Shown here piece by piece: positions 1-9,346 of a DNA stretch of 64,000 nt. Source of the stretch: Cellvibrio sp. KY-YJ-3 (GTDB lineage Bacteria; Pseudomonadota; Gammaproteobacteria; Pseudomonadales; Cellvibrionaceae). Within the stretch, counting starts at the first letter, position 1; each line of letters starts with the position of its first letter. A program made the translations under genes and the position numbers. The notes beneath the pieces are model-generated. The model ran no database searches and had not been told where the DNA came from. It saw only the letters and a program-made list of their open reading frames with translations. Location: NCBI RefSeq assembly GCF_008806955.1, contig NZ_CP031727.1, forward strand, positions 2,618,001 to 2,682,000, given 5' to 3'.

Positions 1-872
1 TCGACTTGATGCTTAACGCAATGAGCGCGGATTCGTTCCAGCGTGGCAAAAGCGGCGTGGCCCTCATTCAGGTGGCAGATATCGATCTCCAGCCCCAGCC
101 GCTCCAGTAAGCGCCAGCCACCAATGCCCAGCGCGATTTCCTGCACCAGCCGCAGTTCGGTACCACCGCCGTAAAGCTGGCTGGTTATGCCCCGGTCGCG
201 GGGTTGATTGCAGGGGTGATTGCTATCCAGCAGGTAAAGTTTGACGCGCCCGACCTGGGCTACCCACACCCGAAACAGCACTTCGCGACACAGAAAGTTG
301 GTAGCGACATCCATCCAGCTGCCGTCCTTATCCAGCAGCGGTGTCAGGGGCAAACTGCCGGGATCGTTAAACAGATAAGTCTGCTGCTGCCAACCCTGGT
401 TATCAAAGCTCTGGCGAAAGTAACCTTCCTGATACAACAGCCCTACACCCACCAGCGGCACGCCCAAATCGCTCGCGGTTTTTAAATAGTCGCCCGCCAG
501 AATACCCAAACCACCTGCATAGAGTGGCAGGGCATCGCATACACCAAATTCCATACTGAAATAGGCGATGCCTTTGAGTGGCACATTGGTGTAGTGCTGC
601 TGATACCAACCCGGTTCGTCCAAATAGCGACGGCGCGCTGCCACGAGTTGGGCGAGGTGGGTGAGGAAATCCGGGTCTTTCGCCAGCTGTTGCAAATGTT
701 GGTCACTGGTGAATTGCAACACACTCACCGGGTTGCCTGTGCTCTCCCACACGGCGGGGTTGAGCCGGTGCCAGAGGGCATCGCCGGAATGGTTCCAGCT
801 CCACTGCAGGTCGGCAGCCAACTCGTGCAATATCGCCAGCGGTGGTGGCAATTGACGTTCAAGGTTCGGCAT
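1..872 (-). CDS. Alpha-glucan (glycogen/maltodextrin) phosphorylase, N-terminal part, cut by window edge
   Basis: Cytoplasmic enzyme that releases glucose-1-phosphate from alpha-1,4-glucans with phosphate and PLP. Only about the first 290 residues are in the window; the rest lies beyond base 1. Reading down from the ATG at 870-872, the frame is open to the edge. It contains YFSMEFG (about residues 104-110), YAGGLGILAGDYL (118-130) and CHLNEGHAAF near residue 270, all typical of the shorter MalP/GlgP type with an N-terminal DUF3417-like region. AAGGAG lies 8 bases before the start. The downstream half with the PLP lysine cannot be checked. The gene follows the D-lactate dehydrogenase by 45 bp on the same strand, so the two could be co-transcribed. 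Confidence 0.9.
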   Translation of the reverse strand, partial: MPNLERQLPPPLAILHELAADLQWSWNHSGDALWHRLNPAVWESTGNPVSVLQFTSDQHLQQLAKDPDFLTHLAQLVAARRRYLDEPGWYQQHYTNVPLKGIAYFSMEFGVCDALPLYAGGLGILAGDYLKTASDLGVPLVGVGLLYQEGYFRQSFDNQGWQQQTYLFNDPGSLPLTPLLDKDGSWMDVATNFLCREVLFRVWVAQVGRVKLYLLDSNHPCNQPRDRGITSQLYGGGTELRLVQEIALGIGGWRLLERLGLEIDICHLNEGHAAFATLERIRAHCVKHQV

Positions 873-917
873 GGACGGCGCTCCTTTGCGTGTAATGGGC
901 GGCTAAACGTCAGTGTT

Positions 918-1916
918 TCAGTTCACCAAACACACCTGCGTCAGTTCGCCACGTTCAACATGGGTGATATTGGCCAGGGTCACGCGGGCGATGGCAGTGA
1001 GTGCCTCGCGGGTAAAAAAGGCTTGGTGGCCGGTGATGACTACATTGGGGAAGGTGAGCAGGCGTGCAAATACGTCGTCTTGCAATAACTGGTTGGAGTT
1101 GTCTTCAAAAAATAAATCGCCTTCCTCCTCGTACACATCCAGCCCGAGGTGGCCAATTTTTTTGCTTTTTAAACCGTCAATTACCGCTTTGGTATCAATC
1201 AAACCGCCGCGCCCGGTATTAATTAACATCACCCCGTTTTTCATTTGCGCAATGCTGTTGTTGGTAATCAGATGATGGGTATGAGTGTTGAGCGGGCAGT
1301 GGAGGGAAATAATATCGGCTTGTGACCAGAGTTGGTCGAGCGGCAGATAAGCCACACCGGCGGCGATCAGTGCGCTGTTGGGTTCAGGGTCGTAGGCGAT
1401 CACCCGGCAGCCCAGCCCGCGCACAATCGTCGCCAGTACTGCGCCGATTTTTCCGGTACCAATTACCGCGACGGTTTTATTCACCATATCAAAACCTAAC
1501 AGGCCGTTGAGCGAGTAGTCGTTCTCGCGTACACGGTGATAGGCGCGATGCAAATTACGGTTGAGCATCAGCATCAAACCCAGCGCATGTTCGGCCACGG
1601 CATGGGGTGAATAGTCCGCCACGCGCGCGACCAGCAGGCCCAGTTTTTTCGCGGCAGTTAAATCCACCTGATTAAATCCGGCGCAGCGCAGTGCGATCAG
1701 TTTTACGCCTAATTCGGCAAGTTGCGCCAATGTTGTTGCATCCACATGGTCATTCACAAAACAGCAAACCGCTTGGCAATTTTGTGCCAGTAGCGCGGAC
1801 TGAGTGTTAAGTTGGGTTTCGTGAAAAATTAATTCGTGGGCTTGCGGTAGTGCATTGTTTGCTTGAGTTAAAAACTCGCGGTCATAGGGTTTGGTACTGA
1901 ATATGGCGACTTTCAT
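918..1916 (-). CDS. ldhA: D-lactate dehydrogenase (2-hydroxyacid dehydrogenase family)
   Basis: NAD-dependent reduction of pyruvate to D-lactate in the cytoplasm. The 332-residue length matches fermentative LdhA. The Rossmann motif GTGKIG is at 153-158. The catalytic Arg lies in NTGRGG (R236), an acidic cluster DVYEEE at 260-265 holds the catalytic Glu, and GHQAF at 296-300 holds the catalytic His (H297). The start is supported by AAGGA about 9 bases upstream of ATG. It precedes the phosphorylase gene by 45 bp on the same strand, a pairing that could link glycogen breakdown to fermentation (inference). Confidence 0.93.
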   Translation of the reverse strand: MKVAIFSTKPYDREFLTQANNALPQAHELIFHETQLNTQSALLAQNCQAVCCFVNDHVDATTLAQLAELGVKLIALRCAGFNQVDLTAAKKLGLLVARVADYSPHAVAEHALGLMLMLNRNLHRAYHRVRENDYSLNGLLGFDMVNKTVAVIGTGKIGAVLATIVRGLGCRVIAYDPEPNSALIAAGVAYLPLDQLWSQADIISLHCPLNTHTHHLITNNSIAQMKNGVMLINTGRGGLIDTKAVIDGLKSKKIGHLGLDVYEEEGDLFFEDNSNQLLQDDVFARLLTFPNVVITGHQAFFTREALTAIARVTLANITHVERGELTQVCLVN

Positions 1917-2087
1917 AATAGGGTTCCTTCAGGTAGCGAGTCGAAATTACATCATAGCCCCAATTGCGCTTGGCCACCTTGTTGAGAAGGTATGTAACAC
2001 CGGTTTTGCCTGTGTAGGTGTAGCGGCGCACAGACTGGAAGAGCAATTTATTGTGATGATTAGGCTTAACCTTTTTTTGGATTTTTT

Positions 2088-4058
2088 ATGCGTATAGCTC
2101 ATCTTCGGAGGCGCCCCCTTGTCGCGGCGGCAGTTGGAGTTGTTGCTGCCAGCATGGTGTTGCTGGTAGTGGGGGTGCTGTGCATCATTATATTCTCCGC
2201 ATCCCTGCTGCGAACATTGATCGAGGTCAAGGGAAGCCAAATATTGGAGCGGGCAATTTCTGTCGATGGTGAAATCAGGGTTAACTGGCGTTGGGCCTAT
2301 ACCCATATTTATGTTGAAAACATTCGCTTGCAAAATGCCGCTAATTTTAGCGAGCCAGACATGGCGCGGATTGAATTAATTGATTTACATTTCAAGCCAT
2401 TTCGTTTGCTGCGCGGTCATATCGATATCAGTGAAATAAACATAGTCGCACCAGAAATTTATTTGGAGCGAAAATCAGTTGATCTTGTAAATTGGAATTT
2501 TCCCGCGCTGGCACCAGCGGATACCGATGGCGCCGTTGTTGCCAGGAGCCGCTATGAATTTCCGGTGATTGATCAGTTAAAAATCAGTCGTGGTCATATC
2601 GTTTTTAACGATAACCTGAAGGGCCTGAATCTGGATTTGCAATTGGATTCAGTAACTGGACATGAGCAAGTCGCTGCCTCTTCTCATCAAGGGTTTGAAA
2701 AAGGTTACACCCTGAACGGAAGCGGAAAAATGCGCGATAAACATTTTACTATTACCGCAACTGGCGGTTCGCTTAGCCAATTACGCGATGCATCGGTGTC
2801 GTTTCCACTGCAGCTTAAACTGGAAATGGGTGAGACCAAAGTGCTGGTCGATGGGCGATTCCAAAACCCACTGCAACTGGACGGTGTGGATGCACTGCTG
2901 GAAATAGAAGGCACCAACCTTGCTGATATTTTTTATCTCACGGCAATTCCTTTGCCACCCACCCCGCATTACACCCTGAAAGGGCAACTCACTAAATCGG
3001 GCAATGTCTGGTCTTACCATAAATTTAAAGGGCAAGTAGGGAGTAGTGATTTAGCGGGGAATTTATCCTATGACGTTGGGGGTGAGCGCGGTTATTTAAC
3101 GGCGGATCTAACGTCCACGGTACTCAATGCCGCAGACCTGGGTGGATTTATTGGTCTCGATCCAGAGGGTGAAGCCGTTAAATCCACAAGATTAATTCCC
3201 GATGTTCCCCTCGCGCGTGAACGGCTGCTGGCAACTGATTTGGATATACAGCTAAAGGCCGAACAAGTAACGGGGCCGAATTTACCCTTTAAAGGAATGG
3301 AAGTAAGGTTTGATCTGCGCGATGGAATTTTAAAATTAAATCCATTCAATCTCGTACTGGCGGATGGCACAGTGGATGGCATAATTGAAATCGATGCAAA
3401 CCCCGCAGTGCCGCCAATGACCATGGATTTAAATATGCGGCAATTAAATCTGGTGCAATTTTTTAAAGGCACACGTTTTGAATCCACTACCGACGGTATG
3501 TTTGGTGGAAAAATCGCTCTCGCGGGGGAGGGGGCATCCCTTGCGGAAGTACTGGCAACCAGTAATGGCGACTTAACACTTATTATGTCCGGTGGTGAAA
3601 TCAGCCAACTATTAATTGAGGCTTCGGATCTGGATATTGGACAGGCATTTCCCTTATTTTTCGGCAAGGATAAAGCGACGCGTATTAATTGCGGTGTATT
3701 GGATTTTGATGTGAAAAAAGGAATGCTCACCTCTGAAGTAGTGGTGCTTGATACCAACGATTCATTGCTGGTGGGTGATGTCAGTATTAATTTAAAAGAT
3801 GAAAAAATTAATGCCTGGCTGGATGCAAAACCCAAAGACAACAGCCTCTTGTCGTTGCGCGTACCTATTACTATTTCGGGGCAATTAAAAGACCCGAGGA
3901 TTGGCCTTCACCCGGAAAAAACCGCTGTGCGCGGTGTGGCAGCCATAGCGCTGGGTGCATTGCTCACACCTTATGCCGCGATTCTCGCTTTTATCGAAAA
4001 AGGCAATGTGCCAAATACTGATTGCAGGGCGTTAATAAGTGCTGCCAATAAACAATAA
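2088..4058 (+). CDS. AsmA-family inner-membrane-anchored periplasmic protein
   Basis: 656 residues with one N-terminal hydrophobic segment (about 11-40) and then a long beta-rich periplasmic region. The N-terminal part resembles AsmA (ISVDGEIRVNW, then IELIDLHFKPF) and the C-terminal 200 residues resemble the AsmA C-terminal domain (GGEISQLLIEASDLDIGQAF, then ISGQLKDPRIGL). AsmA-like proteins are bridge-type proteins linked to phospholipid traffic and outer-membrane assembly. The function of this paralogue is not known from sequence. The Shine-Dalgarno sequence is poor. The gene diverges from ldhA and converges on yihY. Confidence 0.82.
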   Translation: MRIAHLRRRPLVAAAVGVVAASMVLLVVGVLCIIIFSASLLRTLIEVKGSQILERAISVDGEIRVNWRWAYTHIYVENIRLQNAANFSEPDMARIELIDLHFKPFRLLRGHIDISEINIVAPEIYLERKSVDLVNWNFPALAPADTDGAVVARSRYEFPVIDQLKISRGHIVFNDNLKGLNLDLQLDSVTGHEQVAASSHQGFEKGYTLNGSGKMRDKHFTITATGGSLSQLRDASVSFPLQLKLEMGETKVLVDGRFQNPLQLDGVDALLEIEGTNLADIFYLTAIPLPPTPHYTLKGQLTKSGNVWSYHKFKGQVGSSDLAGNLSYDVGGERGYLTADLTSTVLNAADLGGFIGLDPEGEAVKSTRLIPDVPLARERLLATDLDIQLKAEQVTGPNLPFKGMEVRFDLRDGILKLNPFNLVLADGTVDGIIEIDANPAVPPMTMDLNMRQLNLVQFFKGTRFESTTDGMFGGKIALAGEGASLAEVLATSNGDLTLIMSGGEISQLLIEASDLDIGQAFPLFFGKDKATRINCGVLDFDVKKGMLTSEVVVLDTNDSLLVGDVSINLKDEKINAWLDAKPKDNSLLSLRVPITISGQLKDPRIGLHPEKTAVRGVAAIALGALLTPYAAILAFIEKGNVPNTDCRALISAANKQ

Positions 4059-4079
4059 ATGTTAATGCCTTTATTGTTT
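4050..4079. terminator. A/T-only inverted repeat between convergent asmA-like and yihY genes
   Basis: Perfect 10-bp arms AAACAATAAA (4050-4059) and TTTATTGTTT (4070-4079) overlap both stop codons. They could give a weak bidirectional termination or end-protecting hairpin. There are no G:C-rich pairs, so strength is doubtful. Confidence 0.35.
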
Positions 4080-5213
4080 GGGTTTGTTACTCGTCACCAG
4101 AAATTCCAGTCCCGCACCCGGGTCTTCTTCGCCGCCAATTGATGTATTGCTTGCGCTGGTTGCTTTACTCGCTTTGTGCTCCAAGGTCATATCTTTATCC
4201 AAGGGGTAAATGTGATCTGTAGCGGGCGACGGATGAATATGCGGGTCCATACTTTGCGGCGGTTGTGTGGCAGTAATCTGATGTGCAGGAATATTGTGGC
4301 CGTTGGATGCTGGGGTAGTGTTTTCATGGGTGGAGACTGCAAAGTCTTCCGGTTGAACGCGTTCACCGCAGTGGTCTGCATATATGCGGGTAAATTCAGC
4401 TCCAAACAACAGGATTAACGCGGCGTAAGAAACCCAGAGCATGATTAAAATAACTGTGCCGGCAGCACCATAAGCAGAGGCGGGGTTGCTGTGAGCAAAA
4501 TAAACGCCCAAGGCAAATTTGGCGAGCACAAATAATAACGCGGTTACAAAAGCCCCGGTCCAAACATCTCGCCAGGGAATTTTTGCATCGGGAAGAAATT
4601 TAAAGATCGCCGCAAATAAAAAAGTAATGACCCCCAGTGATAAGGACAGGTCAAGAATACGAAAGACGATATTGAATGTCTCGGAAAAATAAAAAGCCAC
4701 CCAATTACTTAATAACGTAAGCAAGGCAGACAAAATTAACGACACCAATAATAAAAAGCCAACGGCGAGAACTAGCCCGAAGGAAAAAATCCGATCCAAT
4801 ACCATTTTGAGTATTTTACGTTTGGGCTGTGCTTTTACCTCCCAAATTTGGTTCAAGGTTTGTTGCAGCTGATAAAAAACCCCGGTAGCACCAAAAATCA
4901 AAGTCGCTATGCCAACCACGGAACTAAACGTGAAGTCATGATGGACACTGGCATTTGCGATTATCGCTTCAACATCTTTAGCGGTATTGCTACCAATCAT
5001 TCCTTCAATTTCTGAACTGATCCGGCGTGTCACCGCGTCCTTTCCGTAAAAATATCCCGCAAGATTAATGATAATGACCAATAACCCCGGCATTGAAAAT
5101 ATAGTGTAGAACGCGATAACAGCTGCGCTTCTGAAGGGTTCTCTTTCGATCCACTGGTTATAGGTGTCACGAAAGATATAAAAAAATTCTTTCAGTTGTA
5201 CAAAGGGAATCAT
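4071..5213 (-). CDS. yihY: YihY/virulence factor BrkB family membrane protein
   Basis: About 380 residues. The start at 5213 is preferred over an upstream ATG at 5285 because AAGGA sits 7 bases before it and the family begins near this point. Several hydrophobic helices span roughly residues 25-285, with the family pattern YFYGKDAV, then LIFGATGVFYQLQ, then AYGAAGTVILIMLWVSYAALILLFGAEFT. It was once named ribonuclease BN in error; the real role is unknown. The final ~100 residues form a hydrophilic His/Pro/Thr-rich tail that is absent from the ~290-residue E. coli YihY. Confidence 0.85.
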   Translation of the reverse strand: MIPFVQLKEFFYIFRDTYNQWIEREPFRSAAVIAFYTIFSMPGLLVIIINLAGYFYGKDAVTRRISSEIEGMIGSNTAKDVEAIIANASVHHDFTFSSVVGIATLIFGATGVFYQLQQTLNQIWEVKAQPKRKILKMVLDRIFSFGLVLAVGFLLLVSLILSALLTLLSNWVAFYFSETFNIVFRILDLSLSLGVITFLFAAIFKFLPDAKIPWRDVWTGAFVTALLFVLAKFALGVYFAHSNPASAYGAAGTVILIMLWVSYAALILLFGAEFTRIYADHCGERVQPEDFAVSTHENTTPASNGHNIPAHQITATQPPQSMDPHIHPSPATDHIYPLDKDMTLEHKASKATSASNTSIGGEEDPGAGLEFLVTSNKPKQ

Positions 5214-5309
5214 TTTAATATCCTTTTTTAATAAGGATTCACTGGGCTCATCGCGACTTAGTGTCCCTCTTTGCGCGAAAATCATCTGTGCGTTTGCACA
5301 CGCTATGGA

Positions 5310-5885
5310 TTATTTGCCCTTGCTGACAAGTGCCTGATTTATCTCATTGCCCAGCTCTGCCAGCAATATGCTATAGGCTGCTGCAATATCCCGCGCCGTG
5401 CTCTCACAAGGGCGTTTATTGATGTGGTGATGTTGCGCCACAGTTTTTTTGGCAAGATTATCCATTAATTTCCAGCTGGCATTGATCACCGCATAACCGT
5501 CGATAATTTGTAAATCGTGTATCTGAATCCGAATGCTAATGGCAGGGGTGCTGTCGCTGCGCCAAGGGAATAATTCGACTGCACGAGTGGGTTGGTGGTT
5601 CATTAAATTCATCGCCAATACTCTGGTAATGCCTTTGGGTAGCGGTTCGCCCCAATAAGCGTTATCTGAAACCTGCAAGCTATTTGCATCGCTGTTAACA
5701 ATTAATTGCGAGCGCTGTAAATAATCGGCAACTTCTATTGGCCCCAACCCTACCGACTGGGTAACCGCTACTGATTGATCTGCATGGGGCGTTGCGTTTA
5801 ATAAATAATATTGTTTGCGCGGTGATTGTTGGCAGCCCAGCAATAGGCTGCTGAGTAATGCAATGATAAATAAATGTCGCATCAT
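5310..5885 (-). CDS. ABC-type transport auxiliary lipoprotein (PqiC/Mce-associated)
   Basis: 191-residue lipoprotein with signal peptide and lipobox LLLGC, Cys at residue 18. The residue after Cys is Gln, so outer-membrane sorting is expected. The body fits the ABC-transport auxiliary family: KQYYLL after the Cys, then GLGPIEVADYLQRSQLIV. In Mce and Pqi systems this lipoprotein docks the MCE channel at the outer membrane. The start overlaps the end of the MCE gene region (TAATATGATG, one base between stop and start), indicating translational coupling. It is the last gene of the four-gene operon. Confidence 0.85.
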   Translation of the reverse strand: MMRHLFIIALLSSLLLGCQQSPRKQYYLLNATPHADQSVAVTQSVGLGPIEVADYLQRSQLIVNSDANSLQVSDNAYWGEPLPKGITRVLAMNLMNHQPTRAVELFPWRSDSTPAISIRIQIHDLQIIDGYAVINASWKLMDNLAKKTVAQHHHINKRPCESTARDIAAAYSILLAELGNEINQALVSKGK

Positions 5886-5886
5886 A

Positions 5887-6891
5887 TTATTCGTCCTCAT
5901 CCGAAACCTGTTTGCCGCGCAGTAGCGCCTCAGGTTGTTGGTCAATTGTTTCGCTCAGTGTGCGGAATGCCTCGGCAGAGCGGCTTATTTCTTTAAGGGT
6001 GTCGTTAAGTTGATTTACCAGTGGCGCGTCTTCAGAGAAACTTTGGTGCACGCTATTAGAGGCTTTGTCTAACTCCACCAGGCTTCGTTGTAATTGCAGC
6101 ATACTTGCTCGCAGTTCATCGGCTACGGCTGGTGTCTGTTTGTTGAGTGACGCTAATAAGGTATTGAGCGTACGGCTGGTATCGCTCAGATTTTTGCTTA
6201 ACTGGCTAACATCCTGCCCCATAGTTTGGGATGTTTCGGTGAAACTATCAGCCGCCAATTTTACGCTGCCCAATGTTTCTTCTATTACACCGCTTTTTAC
6301 AATGTTGCTCAGGCGCAGTGTTAGTTGATCCAAATTTTTAACCAAGCTTTTCAGGTTAATCTCTTGCAGGTTTTTAGTGAGCTCTTCAAAACCGGTTGCG
6401 ACCGTGGGTAGCTCAAGGTAATTTTTTTTGAAACCGTAGAGGGTGGCAGGTGTGTCCGGGAAAAAGTCCAATTCCACATAGAGTAGGCCGGTTAAAAAAC
6501 TTTGGAAGTTGAGCTGCGCGCGCAAGCCATTGGCTATGGCTTCTTCAAAGAATTCCAGCGATACCTCATTCCCCTTACGGCTGATACGTTTTAACGCTAA
6601 GTCGCCGGTCACCGCTGTGACAATGTTTTTTGCGGAATTATTTTTATTGCCGTTATCTTGTGTGTTGCTGTCAAAATTAATTTGAATATCCGTTATTTCG
6701 CCCAGAATTACCCCTTTTAGTTTAATGGGGGCGCCGACCTGCAGGCCTTGAACCGAGCCCTCAAAATACATGACGACTCGCTCCTTTTGCGAAAAAAGGT
6801 CACCGCCGGAAAAGAATAGCAGAGCTAAAAATACCAGCAGTATTGCACCGACAATAAAAGCGCCGATCCTAAACGAATTGTTCTTTTTCAT
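5887..6891 (-). CDS. MCE/MlaD-family lipid-transport protein
   Basis: 334 residues. The start at 6891 has GGAG 5 bases before ATG, and ATGA overlaps the stop of the ATPase gene. One N-terminal transmembrane helix (about 8-28) is followed by a single MCE domain (roughly 35-145; VVMYFEGSVQGLQVGAPIKL then GVILGEI). A long helical C-terminal region with coiled-coil character follows. Single-domain MCE proteins form hexameric rings that carry phospholipid across the periplasm. It is longer than E. coli MlaD (183 aa), closer to the MCE proteins of organisms that use an auxiliary lipoprotein. Confidence 0.88.
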   Translation of the reverse strand: MKKNNSFRIGAFIVGAILLVFLALLFFSGGDLFSQKERVVMYFEGSVQGLQVGAPIKLKGVILGEITDIQINFDSNTQDNGNKNNSAKNIVTAVTGDLALKRISRKGNEVSLEFFEEAIANGLRAQLNFQSFLTGLLYVELDFFPDTPATLYGFKKNYLELPTVATGFEELTKNLQEINLKSLVKNLDQLTLRLSNIVKSGVIEETLGSVKLAADSFTETSQTMGQDVSQLSKNLSDTSRTLNTLLASLNKQTPAVADELRASMLQLQRSLVELDKASNSVHQSFSEDAPLVNQLNDTLKEISRSAEAFRTLSETIDQQPEALLRGKQVSDEDE

Positions 6892-7658
6892 TGCTTCTCC
6901 GCTGCCGCTGTTCCTGCACGGCTCAAAAATTGACGCACTTTTTCGTGCTGGCTGTGATGGAGTAATTCTTTCGGGTCGCCTGAATCCAACATGGTTTTGG
7001 CTTGTGCATCCAAAATTACACAATGGGTTCCTATGGATAAAATGCTGGGCAGTTCATGTGAGACGATAATTACCGTGGAGCCCAGCGCTTTACAGATTTG
7101 CACGATTAATTGATCCAGCCGCAAGGAGCTGATGGGGTCCAGGCCTGCGGAAGGTTCGTCAAAAAACAATAATTGCGGGTCCAGTGCGATGGCGCGAGCT
7201 AGCCCCGCACGTTTGTGCATGCCGCCACTGATTTCTGACGGATAAAATGTTTCATAACCCGCGAGCCCGACCAGGGATAATTTGTACGCAACTGTTTCGG
7301 CGATTTGTTTTTCGGATAAGTCCGTATACAACTGCAAGGGCAGGGCGACGTTTTCAGCAAGCGTCATACTGGAAAACAAAGCGCCCGACTGATAAGTAAT
7401 GCCCCAGCTCTGCAACAGTTTTAATTGTGTGTCTTCATCGGCTTGATAATAATTGACACCTTCGTATAACACTTGGCCTTTGCTTGGTGCTATCAAACCA
7501 ATCATATGTTTGAGTAATGTGGTTTTGCCGCAGCCGCTGCCACCGATAATAAAAAAAATATCGTTTTTACCAATATCAAAATTTAGATTCTGCTGCACTA
7601 CACGGCTGCCATAACCGATGCTGAGATCGCGCACGCTAATAAACGGAGTGGTATTCAT
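6888..7658 (-). CDS. MlaF-like ABC transporter ATP-binding protein
   Basis: 256 residues from the ATG at 7658, which lies one base after the permease stop. Walker A GGSGCGKTT is at 39-47, the signature is SGGMHKRAGLARA, and Walker B is LLFFDEPSAGLD. The variant signature SGGMxKR is characteristic of MlaF/Mkl-type ATPases that pair with MlaE permeases. It powers lipid movement through the MlaE-type permease at the inner membrane. The stop overlaps the MCE gene start by 4 bp. Confidence 0.92.
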   Translation of the reverse strand: MNTTPFISVRDLSIGYGSRVVQQNLNFDIGKNDIFFIIGGSGCGKTTLLKHMIGLIAPSKGQVLYEGVNYYQADEDTQLKLLQSWGITYQSGALFSSMTLAENVALPLQLYTDLSEKQIAETVAYKLSLVGLAGYETFYPSEISGGMHKRAGLARAIALDPQLLFFDEPSAGLDPISSLRLDQLIVQICKALGSTVIIVSHELPSILSIGTHCVILDAQAKTMLDSGDPKELLHHSQHEKVRQFLSRAGTAAAEKQ

Positions 7659-7659
7659 C

Positions 7660-8790
7660 TTAAATACCCAGCTTGTCGTAAAGAATATTAAATGCTGCAT
7701 CGGCGACCACTAAATAGACAATGGCGCGCACCACGGCATTGGTGGCCGCCATGCCAACCGCATCGGAATTGCGCCCGCACTCTATCCCGGCCTGACAACC
7801 GGCGATGGCTATTAAAATGCCGAAAAATACACTTTTAATTAAACCGGCCATGATATCCATAAGGTCCACCGCGCCCTGTGTTTGCAAAATGTACTGGCTA
7901 AAATTGACATCCATACTGGTCGCGACTAACGCACCGCCAAACATGCCGATTACATCGGCGTAAATGCACAGCAGCGGCATAATAAAAACCAGTGCTAATA
8001 AACGCGGTAACACTAAAAATTCCATGGCGGAAATACCCATGGTTTTTAATGCATCAATTTCTTCATTCACTTGCATGGTACCCAATTGCGCCGCGTAAGC
8101 TGCACCGGTGCGGCCCGCCATAATTACCGCGGTCATCAATGCGCCCATTTCGCGCACCATACCAATCGCAACCAAATCGGCCACGTACACCTGGGCGCCC
8201 AATTGGCGTAATTGCACTGAACCCAAATACGCGAGAATCATGCCCACGAGCAATGCAATCAAGGTGACAATCGCCAGCGCGCGTGGACCAACCTGATCGA
8301 TAAAAAAGAAAATATCCTGCCTACGTGTTTTGGCATTGCCACGCAACCAATTGATAAACGCGAGGCTCACATCGCCAATAAACGTCAGGGTGCGCGCTAA
8401 ACCTTCCCCTTGGGCAGCAATTGTTTTTTGCAATCGGCTGAGCAAACTTACCTTGTTATTGGTGGTGGCGGGTTGGTAGGCGGGAATTGCGGTAGCCAGG
8501 TTGAGAAGTTGTTGCAGGGTTTCCGGCGTGGCACTGGTATCCAGCGAAATTTGCTGTTGTTCGCACCAGCGCGCGAGTTGCAGCAGAGTAACGGCGAGGC
8601 TGGAGTCCCACTGTTTGAGTTCATCGGTGATGAGTGTGATAGTTTTGCTATCCGGAGGGATAGCGGCGCACAGGCCTTCGCCATCGGGAGTATGGCCAAG
8701 TTGCCAGTCCCCGCACAGGTGCAGCTGCACCCTGCCAGACGGTGGATCGGCTGCATCAGGTTGTTCAATGTGAAAGAGCAACGCAGTCAT
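7660..8790 (-). CDS. MlaE-family ABC permease with N-terminal STAS-like domain
   Basis: 376 residues, first gene of the operon. The first ~110 residues look like a STAS-type domain (alternating sheet/helix, TLITDELKQWDSSLAV). The rest is an MlaE permease: LVGMILAYLGSVQLRQLGA, then REMGALMTAVIMAGRTGAAYAAQLG and EEIDALKTMGI. In E. coli the STAS subunit MlaB is a separate protein; here it is fused to the permease, as in several MCE systems. A GGAAGATAAGG stretch precedes the ATG. Confidence 0.92.
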   Translation of the reverse strand: MTALLFHIEQPDAADPPSGRVQLHLCGDWQLGHTPDGEGLCAAIPPDSKTITLITDELKQWDSSLAVTLLQLARWCEQQQISLDTSATPETLQQLLNLATAIPAYQPATTNNKVSLLSRLQKTIAAQGEGLARTLTFIGDVSLAFINWLRGNAKTRRQDIFFFIDQVGPRALAIVTLIALLVGMILAYLGSVQLRQLGAQVYVADLVAIGMVREMGALMTAVIMAGRTGAAYAAQLGTMQVNEEIDALKTMGISAMEFLVLPRLLALVFIMPLLCIYADVIGMFGGALVATSMDVNFSQYILQTQGAVDLMDIMAGLIKSVFFGILIAIAGCQAGIECGRNSDAVGMAATNAVVRAIVYLVVADAAFNILYDKLGI

Positions 8791-8940
8791 CCTTATCTTC
8801 CAAATTGAGTGTTAGGGTTGATCATAGTCGCTCTGGCGAAGAAAATGAAACGCACAACATGGCAAGATAATATAAACCGCACACAGAGAACTGTTATCCT
8901 CCGCACTTAACACCGTCAATAACAAGATTAACCGGACATT

Positions 8941-9309
8941 ATGGCCAGATTATTATTCAAACTCGCGCAAGTGCCTGACGATGAAGCTCAGGAAATTCGT
9001 ATGCTGCTCAACGAGCACCAGATTAACTACTATGAAACCGATGCTGGATTTTTCCGCGTAGGGTTGGATGCAATTTGGCTCGCAGATGGCGCACAAGAAC
9101 AACGAGCGCGGGAATTGATTCACGCCTATCAAGCTGAGCGCGCGATTCGCCAGCAGCAAAATTATGCGCAGTTGGTGGAGGCGGGGCAGGTGCCCAGTCT
9201 GTGGCAACATTTTTGTGCGCAACCGCTGCGTTTTATGGCGTTGGTGATTGCGATTATTTTTGTTGCAGGCTTAACCTTGTTGCCCTTTGTTATGCCTGCA
9301 TTGCAGTAG
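8941..9309 (+). CDS. Small membrane protein, DUF6164-like
   Basis: 122 residues. The N-terminal half is soluble (LFKLAQVPDDEAQEIRMLL, then YYETDAGFF, then ARELIHAYQAERA) and is followed by one C-terminal transmembrane helix (about 98-119). The pattern of a short cytosolic domain with a YETD motif plus a terminal helix fits DUF6164 proteins. No function is known. It is monocistronic and divergent from the Mla-like operon. Confidence 0.7.
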   Translation: MARLLFKLAQVPDDEAQEIRMLLNEHQINYYETDAGFFRVGLDAIWLADGAQEQRARELIHAYQAERAIRQQQNYAQLVEAGQVPSLWQHFCAQPLRFMALVIAIIFVAGLTLLPFVMPALQ

Positions 9310-9346
9310 GTCTTCGTAGTGGTTTATTGGTATTGCTTTGTTGATA

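Noticed and set aside
204-1088. Open frames on the plus strand across the phosphorylase and dehydrogenase region
   Set aside because: They are antisense to frames with clear phosphorylase and dehydrogenase motifs and have no recognisable domains.
3092-3841. 249-residue open frame antisense to the AsmA-like gene
   Set aside because: Ser-rich composition typical of a shadow frame, no ribosome-binding site and the sense frame has family motifs.
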